A DNA stretch of 64,000 bases from an uncultured Prevotella sp. GTDB taxonomy: Bacteria; Bacteroidota; Bacteroidia; Bacteroidales; Bacteroidaceae. Where the stretch lies: NCBI GenBank assembly GCA_944319815.1, contig CALUEX010000053.1:89147-153146 (forward strand), written 5' to 3'. The position numbers were made by a program, and so were the translations under genes. Below the pieces are notes generated by a model. The model saw nothing but the letters and a program-made list of their open reading frames with translations. It made no database searches and was not told the DNA's origin. This document shows, piece by piece, positions 1 to 7,841 of this stretch. How positions within the stretch are numbered: the first letter of the stretch is position 1; every line of letters starts with the position of its first letter.

Positions 1-28
1 TGCATTGTGCATTATGCATTATGAATTT
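1..28. repeat. TGCATTATG-type low-complexity word at window start
   Basis: Near-tandem copies of a TGCATT(A/G)TG word. The same word recurs between ptb and buk (about 12683-12776), so this looks like a dispersed intergenic module rather than part of a gene. Confidence 0.5.
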
Positions 29-79
29 AGTTAAACTTTGTAAAAGCCTCACGGCGTAACGTTCTGTAAACCAGCATTA

Positions 80-114
80 GTTACCCCGACGTAACCATGT
101 TACGTCGGGGTAAC
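80..114. promoter_or_regulatory. Perfect palindrome just upstream of the cupin promoter
   Basis: Two 16-bp arms, GTTACCCCGACGTAAC and its exact reverse complement, are separated by the trinucleotide CAT. The palindrome ends 3 nt before the probable -33 element of the cupin gene. It could be an operator or a cruciform/REP-like element. No T-run follows it, so a terminator is less likely. Confidence 0.6.
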
Positions 115-116
115 TT

Positions 117-148
117 CTTGTATATCACAATTTTACGCCTTATCTTTG
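117..148 (+). promoter_or_regulatory. Bacteroidota-type promoter of the cupin gene
   Basis: CTTG at 117-120, 20 nt, then TATCTTTG at 141-148, matching the TTTG/TAnnTTTG pattern. The start codon follows about 37 nt later. Confidence 0.7.
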
Positions 149-184
149 CACCCGTAAACAATAACCGCAATAACGATAAAAGAC

Positions 185-622
185 ATGAAAGAACTGAAGG
201 TTTTGGGAGATGGCGCCAACTTCACGGCAGTCTCCACAGGTAAGTTTGACGAACTCGGCGGCTTCGAGCTGCCCATGGGCGAGGGTGTAACCGTAAATGG
301 CAAGGTGTTCACGGGCGCGGCGTTGAAGTCAACCGGCATGGAAATGTCGCTGCAAACGATGGCTCCCGGACAGGCGAGTCCGTTCGTACACGCCCACAAG
401 AAGCACGAGGAACTGTACGTGGTAATCAAGGGTGAAGGCGAGTTCAAGGTTGACGATAGCGTGTTCCCCGTAGCCGAAGGCAGTCTCGTCCGCGTCGCCC
501 CGGCCGGCAAACGCTCGTTGCGCAACACGGGCAAGAGCGACCTCGTGGTGATGTGCATACAGTATATGGCCAACGTTTTCGGCCCTGACGACACACCAGC
601 TGGCGACGCAATCATCCTGTAA
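185..622 (+). CDS. Cupin domain protein (145 aa)
   Basis: A small single-domain cupin with no signal peptide, so probably cytoplasmic. The metal-site motif is visible as H69-x-H71 followed by E75/E76 and the G-E-G turn (HAHKKHEELYVVIKGEG), and a second cupin motif lies near residues 100-115. Cupins of this size bind a metal and act as small dioxygenases, isomerases or sensors; the substrate cannot be read from sequence. The ATG at 185 lies 37 nt after a good promoter, and a perfect 35-bp palindrome sits upstream of that promoter. The gene appears monocistronic and is followed by tandem hairpins. Family call is firm, specific activity unknown. Confidence 0.85.
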   Translation: MKELKVLGDGANFTAVSTGKFDELGGFELPMGEGVTVNGKVFTGAALKSTGMEMSLQTMAPGQASPFVHAHKKHEELYVVIKGEGEFKVDDSVFPVAEGSLVRVAPAGKRSLRNTGKSDLVVMCIQYMANVFGPDDTPAGDAIIL

Positions 623-775
623 CGCACGCTCGCGTTTTCCAAGAGGCATCCTTTTAGCGTGTAAAAGGATGCCTCTTGCCGTGTAAAAGGGCATCTTTTG
701 CAAGGCGAAAGATGCCGTATGCGTAAGCGTCTCGCTGCCAGGCGTTTACGCAAAGCGCACTATTTGCCGCAAAAT
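618..775. repeat. Dispersed ~150-bp hairpin block (copy 1)
   Basis: Starts TAACGCACGC and contains a hairpin with 16-bp arms (641-656 / 662-677, AAGAGGCATCCTTTTA) and a second, imperfect AAAGGGCATC/GATGCC hairpin, then ends GCGCACTATTTGCCGC. The same order recurs at 3634-3785. The first hairpin probably also terminates the cupin transcript. Confidence 0.7.
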
Positions 776-961
776 CCATGTTTTTCCGCCCCCAAAAAGA
801 CAACGCCACGGCCTTGCAGACACTGGCGGATACGGGGCCGACGGCTGTCAGGCCACCGCCGGCCAGACTTCACTCCTCCACAAATTAATATCGAACAAGC
901 ACGTTTTTCGACCAGACATGCACACATAAAAGCCAAACACGCCCAACCGACGGGAAGCGCG
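776..961. other. Intergenic stretch with no recognised gene
   Basis: Between the hairpin block and the next promoter. No coding region with a family signature or RNA gene is seen; short open frames here look like chance. Confidence 0.5.
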
Positions 962-993
962 TTTGCAAATGCCAACACTAATGCCTACATTTG
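962..993 (+). promoter_or_regulatory. Promoter of the Fn3/T9SS cargo gene
   Basis: TTTG at 962-965, 20 nt, TACATTTG at 986-993. It argues for the ATG at 1084 rather than an in-frame ATG at 991, which lies inside the -7 box. Confidence 0.75.
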
Positions 994-1083
994 TACGGTT
1001 ACACAACATATTGCAGACCGCGTCGGAAAGGGCACCGGCATAAACAACAAGAGTACCTAACAACAAACCAAACAACAGACACG

Positions 1084-3534
1084 ATGAAAGCGAAAAAACA
1101 CAAGATGCCACATCCGGCAAGGATGTTGGCAACCATTGCGTTCGCCATTTCCGCAACAGCCGCCTTCGCGCAAACGGCGGAAAGGCCTACAGTCAAATCC
1201 GTAACCCAACGCACAGCCACAATATCGGCCAACACCGAGACCGACGGCGCAGTCGTAAGAGGCCGCGGATTGGAGATTTGCGAACTGACCGACGACGGAA
1301 CGGAACTATGGGAAATAATCTGGCAACAAGGCTTGAGCGGCAGCTTCACGATTACGAAAGAGGGGCTGGAAGTGGACACTTGGTACAAAGCCCGCACTTT
1401 CATATCGCTCACGAACGGCGAAACCGTCTATAGTTCGAACACCCTGTTCAGCACGAAAGACATCGAAATATTCACCGACGGCGTAACTGGCATAAGCCAG
1501 CTCGACGCCGTTCTGCACGGCAGGATAGAGCAAGGCGACGACGTGGCTACCGACCCGATGTGGCACTTGTACAAATACGACGGCGGCGAATACGTGCTTT
1601 TCAGGGAAATGCCTGCGACGGCCGACGGCGCGGAGGTTACCGTACAGCTCGACGGACTTGAAAACGAGACAATATACGGAGCGGCCTTGTCGGCCTGCAA
1701 CAGCAAAGGCGAAAGGGTGATGTCGCACACTTACAAGTACGAAGACCTGCGTTCGTTCTGGAAAACGCTGCTCGACGAACGCTCCGCGCCCATGCAAGGC
1801 ACGCACACCGACGGTTGGGCTTACGCCAATACGGGCGAGTTCGTAATAACGACAACGAGCGGCGACATCACGGCAAATGTCAACGTCACCGCCCCCGTGA
1901 CGCTAAGTTTTGACTGGGAAATTGATGGCGAAAGGTACTGGTTTGACCATGTGACCTACATGAGCCTGTATGTGGACGACATGAAAAGCTCAAAAAAGAC
2001 CATATATCCCGAAGAAGTTTACGGCGAACCGACCACCGGGAATGTGAAATGGCATCTCGAACCGGGCGAACACACGGTCAAGTGGAGCGCGAACAACGCA
2101 AAAGACATGGTAGCGAAGATTAGCAACGTCAAGTTCGGCGACGACTACCAGTATTTTGAGACAGAGCATTTCCTTACAATTTACGAACCTTCCGAAACCG
2201 CAATAACCGCAAAATTAAGTGCAGGAATAGCCGAAACCGAAGAGACAGTAACCGAATACGGATTTGAATACAGGGTGCTCGGAAGCGACGACGAGTTTAC
2301 ATCCGTAATCGGGCTTTCTGAAATACAAAACCATATTATAGCAAATGTGGAAGGACTGAAACCCGGCACCGAGTATGAGTACCGTGGCTACGCAATTGTC
2401 GGAGGAAAGAAATATTACACGCCAAACGATACCTTTTACACCAGAACAGTCCAAGCATATGTCAAGGAAAAAGACGCAATGCAGACCGCGGCACTGCTAA
2501 CCATCGAACTGAGAAGCTACGACGCAACGCCAATAGGCAGCGGGATTGAATACGGAAGAACCACACAATACGGCAGCGTAATAGAAAACCTTTCGGAAGA
2601 GACGCTGCTGACAGAGCTTGACCCGAACACAACTTACTATTACAGGACATACATTGAGACGGCGGAAGGCGGGCGCGAATACCGCACGGGCACGTTCACG
2701 ACGAAGGAAATCAAGACCACCACGCTGCCCGTAAGCAACATATCAAACCGCTCGGCGCGGTTCAACGGCACGGTGGAGTGCGACACTTTCAGCACGGCTG
2801 AAATTGGTTTCCAGTGGAAAACGATGGAAGGCTGGCTAAGCGACCCGAGATTTACAGAGGCTGTTGTCACCGAAGACGGCAACGTTTCGTTAGGTCTTGC
2901 CAACGGGATGCTGAAGCCCGACACCGATTATGAGTTCCGCACGGCGGTAAGGTACAAAGGAAAATTCTACTATTCGGACTGGGAAACGTTCCGCACAGAA
3001 CTTGAATTCGTGTCATGGCCGCCTACGGTAGGCACTGTGTACCGCACCGACAGTGAGAACAACTGCATAATACTGTGCGGCTACATCATACCTGGCAGCG
3101 AGGAAGTGACCGAATACGGCTACGAATATTGGCCTGCCGAAAACAACACGAGGGCTGGCAACGTGACACGCATAGAGACCGGTGCCGACATGGCCTACGC
3201 CCTCGACCTTTCCGCCCTGCCGTCAGGCCGATACTGCATAAGGGCATACGCCAAGACCGCCAGCGGCACTTTCTATGGCGAGACGCTGACATTCACCGTA
3301 CAAGGCGGCACAGGAATAAACCTGCCTGAAGGAGCACAGCCCTACTGCCGCACGGCCAACCGCGCGATAACAATCATCAACGCGGAAGGCAGGAGATACG
3401 CCATAGCCGATATGTCAGGCAGGCTTGTCGCCACAGGAGAGTGCGACACACAACGCCAAACGGTGCCGGTAGGCAACGGCCTTTACATCGTCCGCCTTGA
3501 CGACGGGCACACATTCAAGACCATTGTAAAATGA
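1084..3534 (+). CDS. Secreted Fn3-repeat surface protein with T9SS sorting tail (816 aa)
   Basis: A signal peptide (MKAKKHK, hydrophobic stretch, cleavage near AFAQ) is followed by about six fibronectin-III-like modules. Each ends in a recurring L-x-P-x-T-x-Y-x-x-R ... Y-(Y/S) ... F-x-T pattern, for example LKPGTEYEYRGYAI and LDPNTTYYYRTYIE. The last 75 residues, with ADMSGRL ... GNGLYIVRLDDG ... KTIVK, match the type A sorting domain of T9SS substrates (Por secretion tail). It should cross the outer membrane through SprA, encoded at 15307. The ATG at 1084 was chosen because it begins the signal peptide and lies downstream of the promoter. Ligand or enzymatic role unknown. Confidence 0.85.
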   Translation: MKAKKHKMPHPARMLATIAFAISATAAFAQTAERPTVKSVTQRTATISANTETDGAVVRGRGLEICELTDDGTELWEIIWQQGLSGSFTITKEGLEVDTWYKARTFISLTNGETVYSSNTLFSTKDIEIFTDGVTGISQLDAVLHGRIEQGDDVATDPMWHLYKYDGGEYVLFREMPATADGAEVTVQLDGLENETIYGAALSACNSKGERVMSHTYKYEDLRSFWKTLLDERSAPMQGTHTDGWAYANTGEFVITTTSGDITANVNVTAPVTLSFDWEIDGERYWFDHVTYMSLYVDDMKSSKKTIYPEEVYGEPTTGNVKWHLEPGEHTVKWSANNAKDMVAKISNVKFGDDYQYFETEHFLTIYEPSETAITAKLSAGIAETEETVTEYGFEYRVLGSDDEFTSVIGLSEIQNHIIANVEGLKPGTEYEYRGYAIVGGKKYYTPNDTFYTRTVQAYVKEKDAMQTAALLTIELRSYDATPIGSGIEYGRTTQYGSVIENLSEETLLTELDPNTTYYYRTYIETAEGGREYRTGTFTTKEIKTTTLPVSNISNRSARFNGTVECDTFSTAEIGFQWKTMEGWLSDPRFTEAVVTEDGNVSLGLANGMLKPDTDYEFRTAVRYKGKFYYSDWETFRTELEFVSWPPTVGTVYRTDSENNCIILCGYIIPGSEEVTEYGYEYWPAENNTRAGNVTRIETGADMAYALDLSALPSGRYCIRAYAKTASGTFYGETLTFTVQGGTGINLPEGAQPYCRTANRAITIINAEGRRYAIADMSGRLVATGECDTQRQTVPVGNGLYIVRLDDGHTFKTIVK

Positions 3535-3633
3535 CACGCCATAAGTGCCCTGCCCCAATAGGCCTTTGAAAAGCCTTATTGGCTTATGCCCGATTAGCCG
3601 GCGGCGGACCGGCGGCGGACATTCGTTAATTGT

Positions 3634-3785
3634 AACGCACGCACCCGTTTTTCAAAAGGTATCCTTTTACGCGCTAAAAGGATACCTTTTGCCGTATAAA
3701 AGGGCACCTTTCGCACGGCTGAAGATGCCGCGTCCGTAAACGCCTAAACAACAGGCACTTAGCCAAAGCGCATTATTTGCCGCGC
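3634..3785. repeat. Dispersed ~150-bp hairpin block (copy 2)
   Basis: Diverged copy of 618-775: TAACGCACGC, a hairpin with 16-bp arms (3654-3669 / 3675-3690, AAAAGGTATCCTTTTA), a second GGGCACC hairpin and the ending GCGCATTATTTGCCGC. The hairpin arms differ from copy 1 but still pair. The 3535-3847 gap otherwise holds only the next promoter. Confidence 0.7.
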
Positions 3786-3790
3786 ATTTC

Positions 3791-3821
3791 ATTGTTTTTC
3801 GGTTGAAAAAGGCTATATTTG
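3791..3821 (+). promoter_or_regulatory. Promoter of the redoxin lipoprotein
   Basis: ATTG at 3791-3794, 19 nt, TATATTTG at 3814-3821. The ATG follows 26 nt later. Confidence 0.6.
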
Positions 3822-3847
3822 CAGAGACGAAACAACACCCGTAACAG

Positions 3848-4384
3848 ATGAAAACCATAAGGAGCCGCATCATTGCGGCAATGCTGGCCGCCGTTGCGCT
3901 GTGCCTCTCGGCCTGCACGTTCGGCGGCGACGACGAACCCGACTACGACGCCACGACGCTTGCCGTGGGCACTACGGCACCCGTGTTCACGATGTACACC
4001 GACGAATACCCTGACGGTATCAGCCTCGCCCAGCTGCGCGGCGGATACGTGTTGGTGGAGTTCTGGCGGTCGGGCTGCCGCGACTGCCAAGCCGTAACGG
4101 AGCGCATGAAAGAACTGCACGACACATACGCACCGCAGGGAATTACGTTCGTGGGCGTGTCTTTCGACACCGACGTTGACGCTTGGCGCACATACGTTGA
4201 GGACAACGGCCTCGACTGGATGCAGCATTGCGAGCAGAAGTCGGCCTCGGAGAGCGCCGTGGCCGCCGCCTACAACATCAGGTGGGTGCCCACGTTCTAC
4301 CTTATCGACCCCGAAGGCAACGTGGCTTTCGCGACAATCAGCATAGAGAAAATGGCGGATGAATTAAGAGTTAAGAGCGAATGA
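3848..4384 (+). CDS. TlpA/redoxin-family thioredoxin-fold lipoprotein (178 aa)
   Basis: The N-terminus is a lipoprotein signal with lipobox L-S-A-C (cysteine at residue 23). A thioredoxin-like domain follows: APVFTMYTDEYPDG, the redox motif C-R-D-C in WRSGCRDCQAV and the cis-proline segment VPTFYLID. This is the AhpC/TSA-TlpA layout, suggesting a membrane-anchored periplasmic thiol-disulfide oxidoreductase. CRDC is an uncommon active-site dipeptide, so substrate preference is uncertain. The last residues (ELRVKSE) are encoded by the ATTAAGAGTTAAG word that also forms the following inverted repeat, so the repeat has invaded the end of the gene. Confidence 0.85.
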   Translation: MKTIRSRIIAAMLAAVALCLSACTFGGDDEPDYDATTLAVGTTAPVFTMYTDEYPDGISLAQLRGGYVLVEFWRSGCRDCQAVTERMKELHDTYAPQGITFVGVSFDTDVDAWRTYVEDNGLDWMQHCEQKSASESAVAAAYNIRWVPTFYLIDPEGNVAFATISIEKMADELRVKSE

Positions 4385-4488
4385 ATTAAGGATTAAGAGT
4401 TAAGAATTAAGAAAATATGCCTTGTTGTTGGTGTGAGGTCAAGCTGCTACTGCATATTTTCTTAATTCTTAACTCTTAATCCTTAATT
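4384..4488. terminator. 37-bp perfect inverted repeat between convergent genes
   Basis: Arms 4384-4420 and 4452-4488 are exact reverse complements made of the ATTAAGGATTAAGAGTTAAG word, with a 31-nt loop. The left arm starts on the last base of the redoxin stop codon; the right arm contains the DUF418 stop codon. Probably a bidirectional terminator. Confidence 0.7.
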
Positions 4489-5718
4489 ATTTTGTCTGTT
4501 CCACAAGCAAAAAGTGCGTCCGTAATTAAGCATACGCCACACCCATTCCAAGGGGCCGAACTGGCAATAATGCAGCCAAAACTTGCTGAACAACACTTGC
4601 AAAGCAAACACGCCGAGGGCAATAAGTTCGGTGGTGGCGAGTCCGACGCTTGCCCCAAGCCCCAAGCCAATGCCGTAAAAGAGGAACATCCCGACGACCG
4701 ACTGCCCGATATAGTTGGTCAACGCCATCCTGCCCGGTGCCGCAAGCCAACGCCACAGGCGCGCATTGCGGCTGCGTAAGTACAACAGGCACAAGCCCGA
4801 CATATACGCCAAGCCCAACGGGTAGACGCTGACGAGGTAGAGAACGGAGTGGGCCACAGTGCCGAAAGGATGCCCGCCGACAGCGCTCCAGGCGTAAACC
4901 ACCGATAGCGGAAGGCCTACCGCAAAGCCTACCGTTGCCACACGGCGCAGCAAAGCCTTATGCGACGAAAGGTCAGCGTACAGCTTGCGCCGCCCGATAT
5001 AGAAGCCGAGGATGAACAAACCCATGACCTTGAAATAGCGGTTGCCGTCAACAAACTCCTGCACTCGCACCAATGCGCCCTGCACGAGGAACTGGAACAC
5101 CTCGCGGTACGTGTCGGCGTCGCGCAACCAATAGCCGAAGTTCTCCTCCGTTATGCCGTACATACGGCAGTAATGCCACTGCGCCCTGACCGCCGGGGCC
5201 GACAGGCTGACACCCAGGAGCGACGTTGCGGCATCGACGAAGACGGGCAACAACACGAAGAAGGCCGCCCAGCGGAGCAACGCCTTGTCGCTTACGCCTC
5301 GGAACAACGGCAACGCCATGCCCATCAGGGCGTACAACATGAGTATGTCGCCGCTCCAGATGAACATGAGATGGACGAAGCCTATGAGCACCAACACGGC
5401 CATACGGCGGTAAAACAGGCGGAAACCGCCGTCGCCGCGCTCGGCCGCATGGCTTATTATTATAGAGAAACCGATGCCGAAAAGCAGGGAAAACAAAGTG
5501 TAAAACTTGCCATCAACAAGGAAGTATTGCAAGAACCTGACCACGCGGTCGATACCGGCGGACGGCATGGAGGCCGCCGTCTCAGCCGACTGGAACGTGT
5601 AAAGGGAGAACTCGGGATAGTTGGCAAGAATGATGCCGATGAGCGCGAAGCCGCGCAAAGCATCCAAAATAACGTAACGTTCGGAAGGTTTTACGGGTGA
5701 ATATCTTACTTTTTCCAT
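4483..5718 (-). CDS. DUF418 family membrane protein (411 aa)
   Basis: A polytopic inner-membrane protein beginning with the N-terminal signature of the DUF418/YeiB family (RYVILDALRGFALIGIILAN). The conserved C-terminal DUF418 block is also seen (MALTNYIGQSVVGMF ... FGLGxxxSV-like, then FSKFWLHYCQFGPLEWVWR). Many hydrophobic segments indicate roughly ten membrane spans. The family relates to acyltransferase-3-like membrane proteins and its substrate is unknown. It lies 35 nt downstream of an EamA transporter on the same strand, so the two are probably cotranscribed. Its stop codon is embedded in a perfect 37-bp inverted repeat. Confidence 0.9.
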   Translation of the reverse strand: MEKVRYSPVKPSERYVILDALRGFALIGIILANYPEFSLYTFQSAETAASMPSAGIDRVVRFLQYFLVDGKFYTLFSLLFGIGFSIIISHAAERGDGGFRLFYRRMAVLVLIGFVHLMFIWSGDILMLYALMGMALPLFRGVSDKALLRWAAFFVLLPVFVDAATSLLGVSLSAPAVRAQWHYCRMYGITEENFGYWLRDADTYREVFQFLVQGALVRVQEFVDGNRYFKVMGLFILGFYIGRRKLYADLSSHKALLRRVATVGFAVGLPLSVVYAWSAVGGHPFGTVAHSVLYLVSVYPLGLAYMSGLCLLYLRSRNARLWRWLAAPGRMALTNYIGQSVVGMFLFYGIGLGLGASVGLATTELIALGVFALQVLFSKFWLHYCQFGPLEWVWRMLNYGRTFCLWNRQNN

Positions 5719-5753
5719 ATTATAAAGGTTCGGTTTTAACCATCATTGATGAC

Positions 5754-6659
5754 CTAACAGCCCTGCCTTTTCCTGTTGACAAGTGCCAAACTGAGCAAGA
5801 TTACCGCAAGGCCGGCAAGCTGCACCGCCGTGACACGCTCGCCTCCAAGCCCCGCGCCGAGCACTACGGCCACCACGGGATTGACGTATGCGTGGGTTGC
5901 GACTTCCGAAGCAGGGCGCACCTTGAGCAACCACACGTAAGCAGTATAGGCCATTAGCGAGCCGAAAATTATGAGGTAAGCCAACGAAAGCCAAGTAGAC
6001 ATTGAAACGGAGGGCAAGTCTACGTCGGCAAAACCATCCGTTACACCGGCACAAAGACCGAAAACCACACTGGCGGAGACCATCTGCCAGGCCGCACCGG
6101 CAAGCCCGCCGACCTCTTCCTCGGCAGAGGAACCGTACTTAGAGTAGAGCGTTCCGCAAGCCCACGACACGCATCCGCCCACCAAAAGCAACACCCCATA
6201 CTCGCTATGCGCGCCGTTCTGTCCCTCGGTCAGCAACTGTTCTGCATACAGCAGGGCAACCCCGAGGAAACCGAGCAACATCCCGGACACAGTGGCAAGA
6301 CTCTTGAAATTGCGCCGCCAGGCAGGAACGTCGAGCAACATAATCCACACCGCCGTCGAGGAAGCTACTATTGCTACCAGGCTGCTGCTTACAAAACGCT
6401 GTGCAAACATGATGACCGCCTGGTCGATAAACAGCAAGACGATGCCGCAAACGGCAGACTTCAACACGAGTTTCTTGTTCAACAACCGTTCGCCCCGCCA
6501 CCTGCAAACCGCCAGGAGGGCACCACCGGCCACGCTGAAGCGCACCGCTCCAAGTACGAAAGGCGGCAAGTCGCGCAGGCATACGCCTATAAAATAATAG
6601 GTGGAGCCCCACACTACATAGATGAGGAAGTAGGCAATGACGACCTGCATACGGTGCAT
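5754..6659 (-). CDS. EamA/DMT-family transporter (301 aa)
   Basis: Ten predicted hydrophobic segments in two repeated EamA halves (YFLIYVVWGSTYYFIG near the start, WLSLAYLIIFGSLMAYTAYVWLL in the second half, ending NRKRQGC). This is the drug/metabolite transporter fold, an inner-membrane exporter or importer of small metabolites; the substrate cannot be predicted. An upstream in-frame ATG at 6698 is rejected because its extra residues are encoded by a CCTCCCC-type intergenic repeat; ATG 6659 (or 6650) precedes the first membrane segment. It is upstream of DUF418 in a probable two-gene operon. Confidence 0.85.
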   Translation of the reverse strand: MHRMQVVIAYFLIYVVWGSTYYFIGVCLRDLPPFVLGAVRFSVAGGALLAVCRWRGERLLNKKLVLKSAVCGIVLLFIDQAVIMFAQRFVSSSLVAIVASSTAVWIMLLDVPAWRRNFKSLATVSGMLLGFLGVALLYAEQLLTEGQNGAHSEYGVLLLVGGCVSWACGTLYSKYGSSAEEEVGGLAGAAWQMVSASVVFGLCAGVTDGFADVDLPSVSMSTWLSLAYLIIFGSLMAYTAYVWLLKVRPASEVATHAYVNPVVAVVLGAGLGGERVTAVQLAGLAVILLSLALVNRKRQGC

Positions 6660-6764
6660 CGGGAAGCCCCTCCTGACCTCCCCCGTGGGGAGGGACATGA
6701 AATACCTTGCACGAAAGGCATTTTATTCCTCTCCACTGGGGAGGTCTGGAGGGGCTTCTGATTA
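6660..6764. repeat. GGGGAGG(T)-type intergenic repeat pair
   Basis: CCCCTCCTGACCTCCCC near 6666 and GGGGAGGTCTGGAGGGG near 6737 are inverted copies around a ~40-nt spacer. This is the family also seen at 27785-27840 and 37991-38122. Confidence 0.6.
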
Positions 6765-7613
6765 TTAATTGTCTCTTGTCTTGATTTCGCAGTCGGCAGG
6801 AGCCTTGATGTTCTCGTCGATTGTTATTGACCCGATGGAGTCTGCCACGATACGTCCCGACATTGGGTTCTTGATGTTCGTGATGGCGCCACGTATGTCT
6901 GCATTGAGCGTTGAGTATTCGAACGCACGGTCACAGGAGGCGTCGAAGGTGCAGTTTTCAAGCACAAGGTCATGCGCATAGCACAAAGGCTGCTCACCGG
7001 AGATGTGGCAATTAACGAGGCGAAGGTTCTTTGAGTGCCACCCGAGGTACTCGCCGTTGAGTTCGGAGTCGTAGATTGTAACGTTCTCCACTTCCCAGAA
7101 AGCGTCCTTGGTGGTGATTTTGGCGTTGTGTATTTCCACGTTCTTGACGTACTGGAACACGTACTTACTGTCGCTTTCGAGGCCGTCAACGCGGATGTCG
7201 TTGCTGAACATGAAGGGATAAGTGCCCCCGTGGAGCTTCAGTCCCTTGACGTTGATGCGGTTGCAACGCCAGAATATCTCGTCGGCATCGTTAATCTCGA
7301 CGTTCTCGATGTCAATGTCGTTCATCTCGCGGAACATCTTTGGAGCGTCGATAACGGTGTCCTTCATCTTCAAGTGGTCTGAATACCAAAGGGCGGAGCG
7401 GCCTCCCACGGCAAAATAACAGTTGTCGATAGTGAAGCCATGGACGTGCCAGAAGGGGTAATTGCCCTCGAAACGGCAGTTGGTTGCCACGATGTTGCTG
7501 CATTCCTTGATGGCAGACTCGCCCTCGCGGATGGTAACATTGTCAAGATGAACGTCATGTGAGGCGAACAACGGACGCTCGCCGCCAAACTCTGTGTTAG
7601 CTATCAGTTTCAT
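6765..7613 (-). CDS. DUF3737 family parallel beta-helix protein (282 aa)
   Basis: A cytoplasmic-looking protein with no signal peptide, made of repeated short strands (for example IDIENVEINDADEIFWRCNRI and VENVTIYDSELNGEYLGWHS). This pattern gives a right-handed beta-helix as in DUF3737. The N-terminus MKLIANTEFGGERPLFASH is typical of the family. Biological role unknown; such genes are common single copies in Bacteroidales and Firmicutes. A -7 box (TAATTTTG on the minus strand, 7645-7652) lies 32 nt upstream of the ATG, so it is probably transcribed alone. Confidence 0.85.
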   Translation of the reverse strand: MKLIANTEFGGERPLFASHDVHLDNVTIREGESAIKECSNIVATNCRFEGNYPFWHVHGFTIDNCYFAVGGRSALWYSDHLKMKDTVIDAPKMFREMNDIDIENVEINDADEIFWRCNRINVKGLKLHGGTYPFMFSNDIRVDGLESDSKYVFQYVKNVEIHNAKITTKDAFWEVENVTIYDSELNGEYLGWHSKNLRLVNCHISGEQPLCYAHDLVLENCTFDASCDRAFEYSTLNADIRGAITNIKNPMSGRIVADSIGSITIDENIKAPADCEIKTRDN

Positions 7614-7644
7614 GTATCTTTGCCTTTTAATTGATTTCTTGCTG

Positions 7645-7652
7645 CAAAATTA
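7645..7652 (-). promoter_or_regulatory. -7 box of the DUF3737 gene
   Basis: TAATTTTG on the minus strand; no clear TTTG at the -33 spacing. Confidence 0.5.
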
Positions 7653-7720
7653 CACAAAAACAGGGAAAAAGCCTGTATCCGATTTACGGATAAAACAAAA
7701 TGAATTACAGATAAAAAAGA

Positions 7721-7836
7721 GCCCACCCCAACCCTACTGAAGGGAGGGAGCTTAGTAACAAACACTTACTTGCCATAAAAAAGCAACAAGCAAAGGCTGT
7801 TAAGCTGCCTCCTTTCGGGAGGGTTGGGGTGGGTAT
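7721..7836. repeat. Inverted pair of GGGTTGGGGTGGG elements
   Basis: CCCACCCCAACCCT...GGGAGGGAGCTT at the left and AAGCTGCCTCC...GGGTTGGGGTGGG at the right flank a spacer of about 50 nt. The same paired arrangement occurs at 11460-11592 and 29769-29987, with single copies near 23815-23856 and 31853-31888. Confidence 0.7.
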
Positions 7837-7841
7837 TTGGG

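Noticed and set aside
4960-5700. Plus-strand open frame across the DUF418 gene
   Set aside because: It lies opposite a gene with a full family signature; its translation is low-complexity and lacks a start signal.
6660-6698. Longer N-terminus of the EamA transporter from ATG 6698
   Set aside because: The extra codons are made of a GGGGAGG-type intergenic repeat; ATG 6659 or 6650 precedes the first membrane segment.
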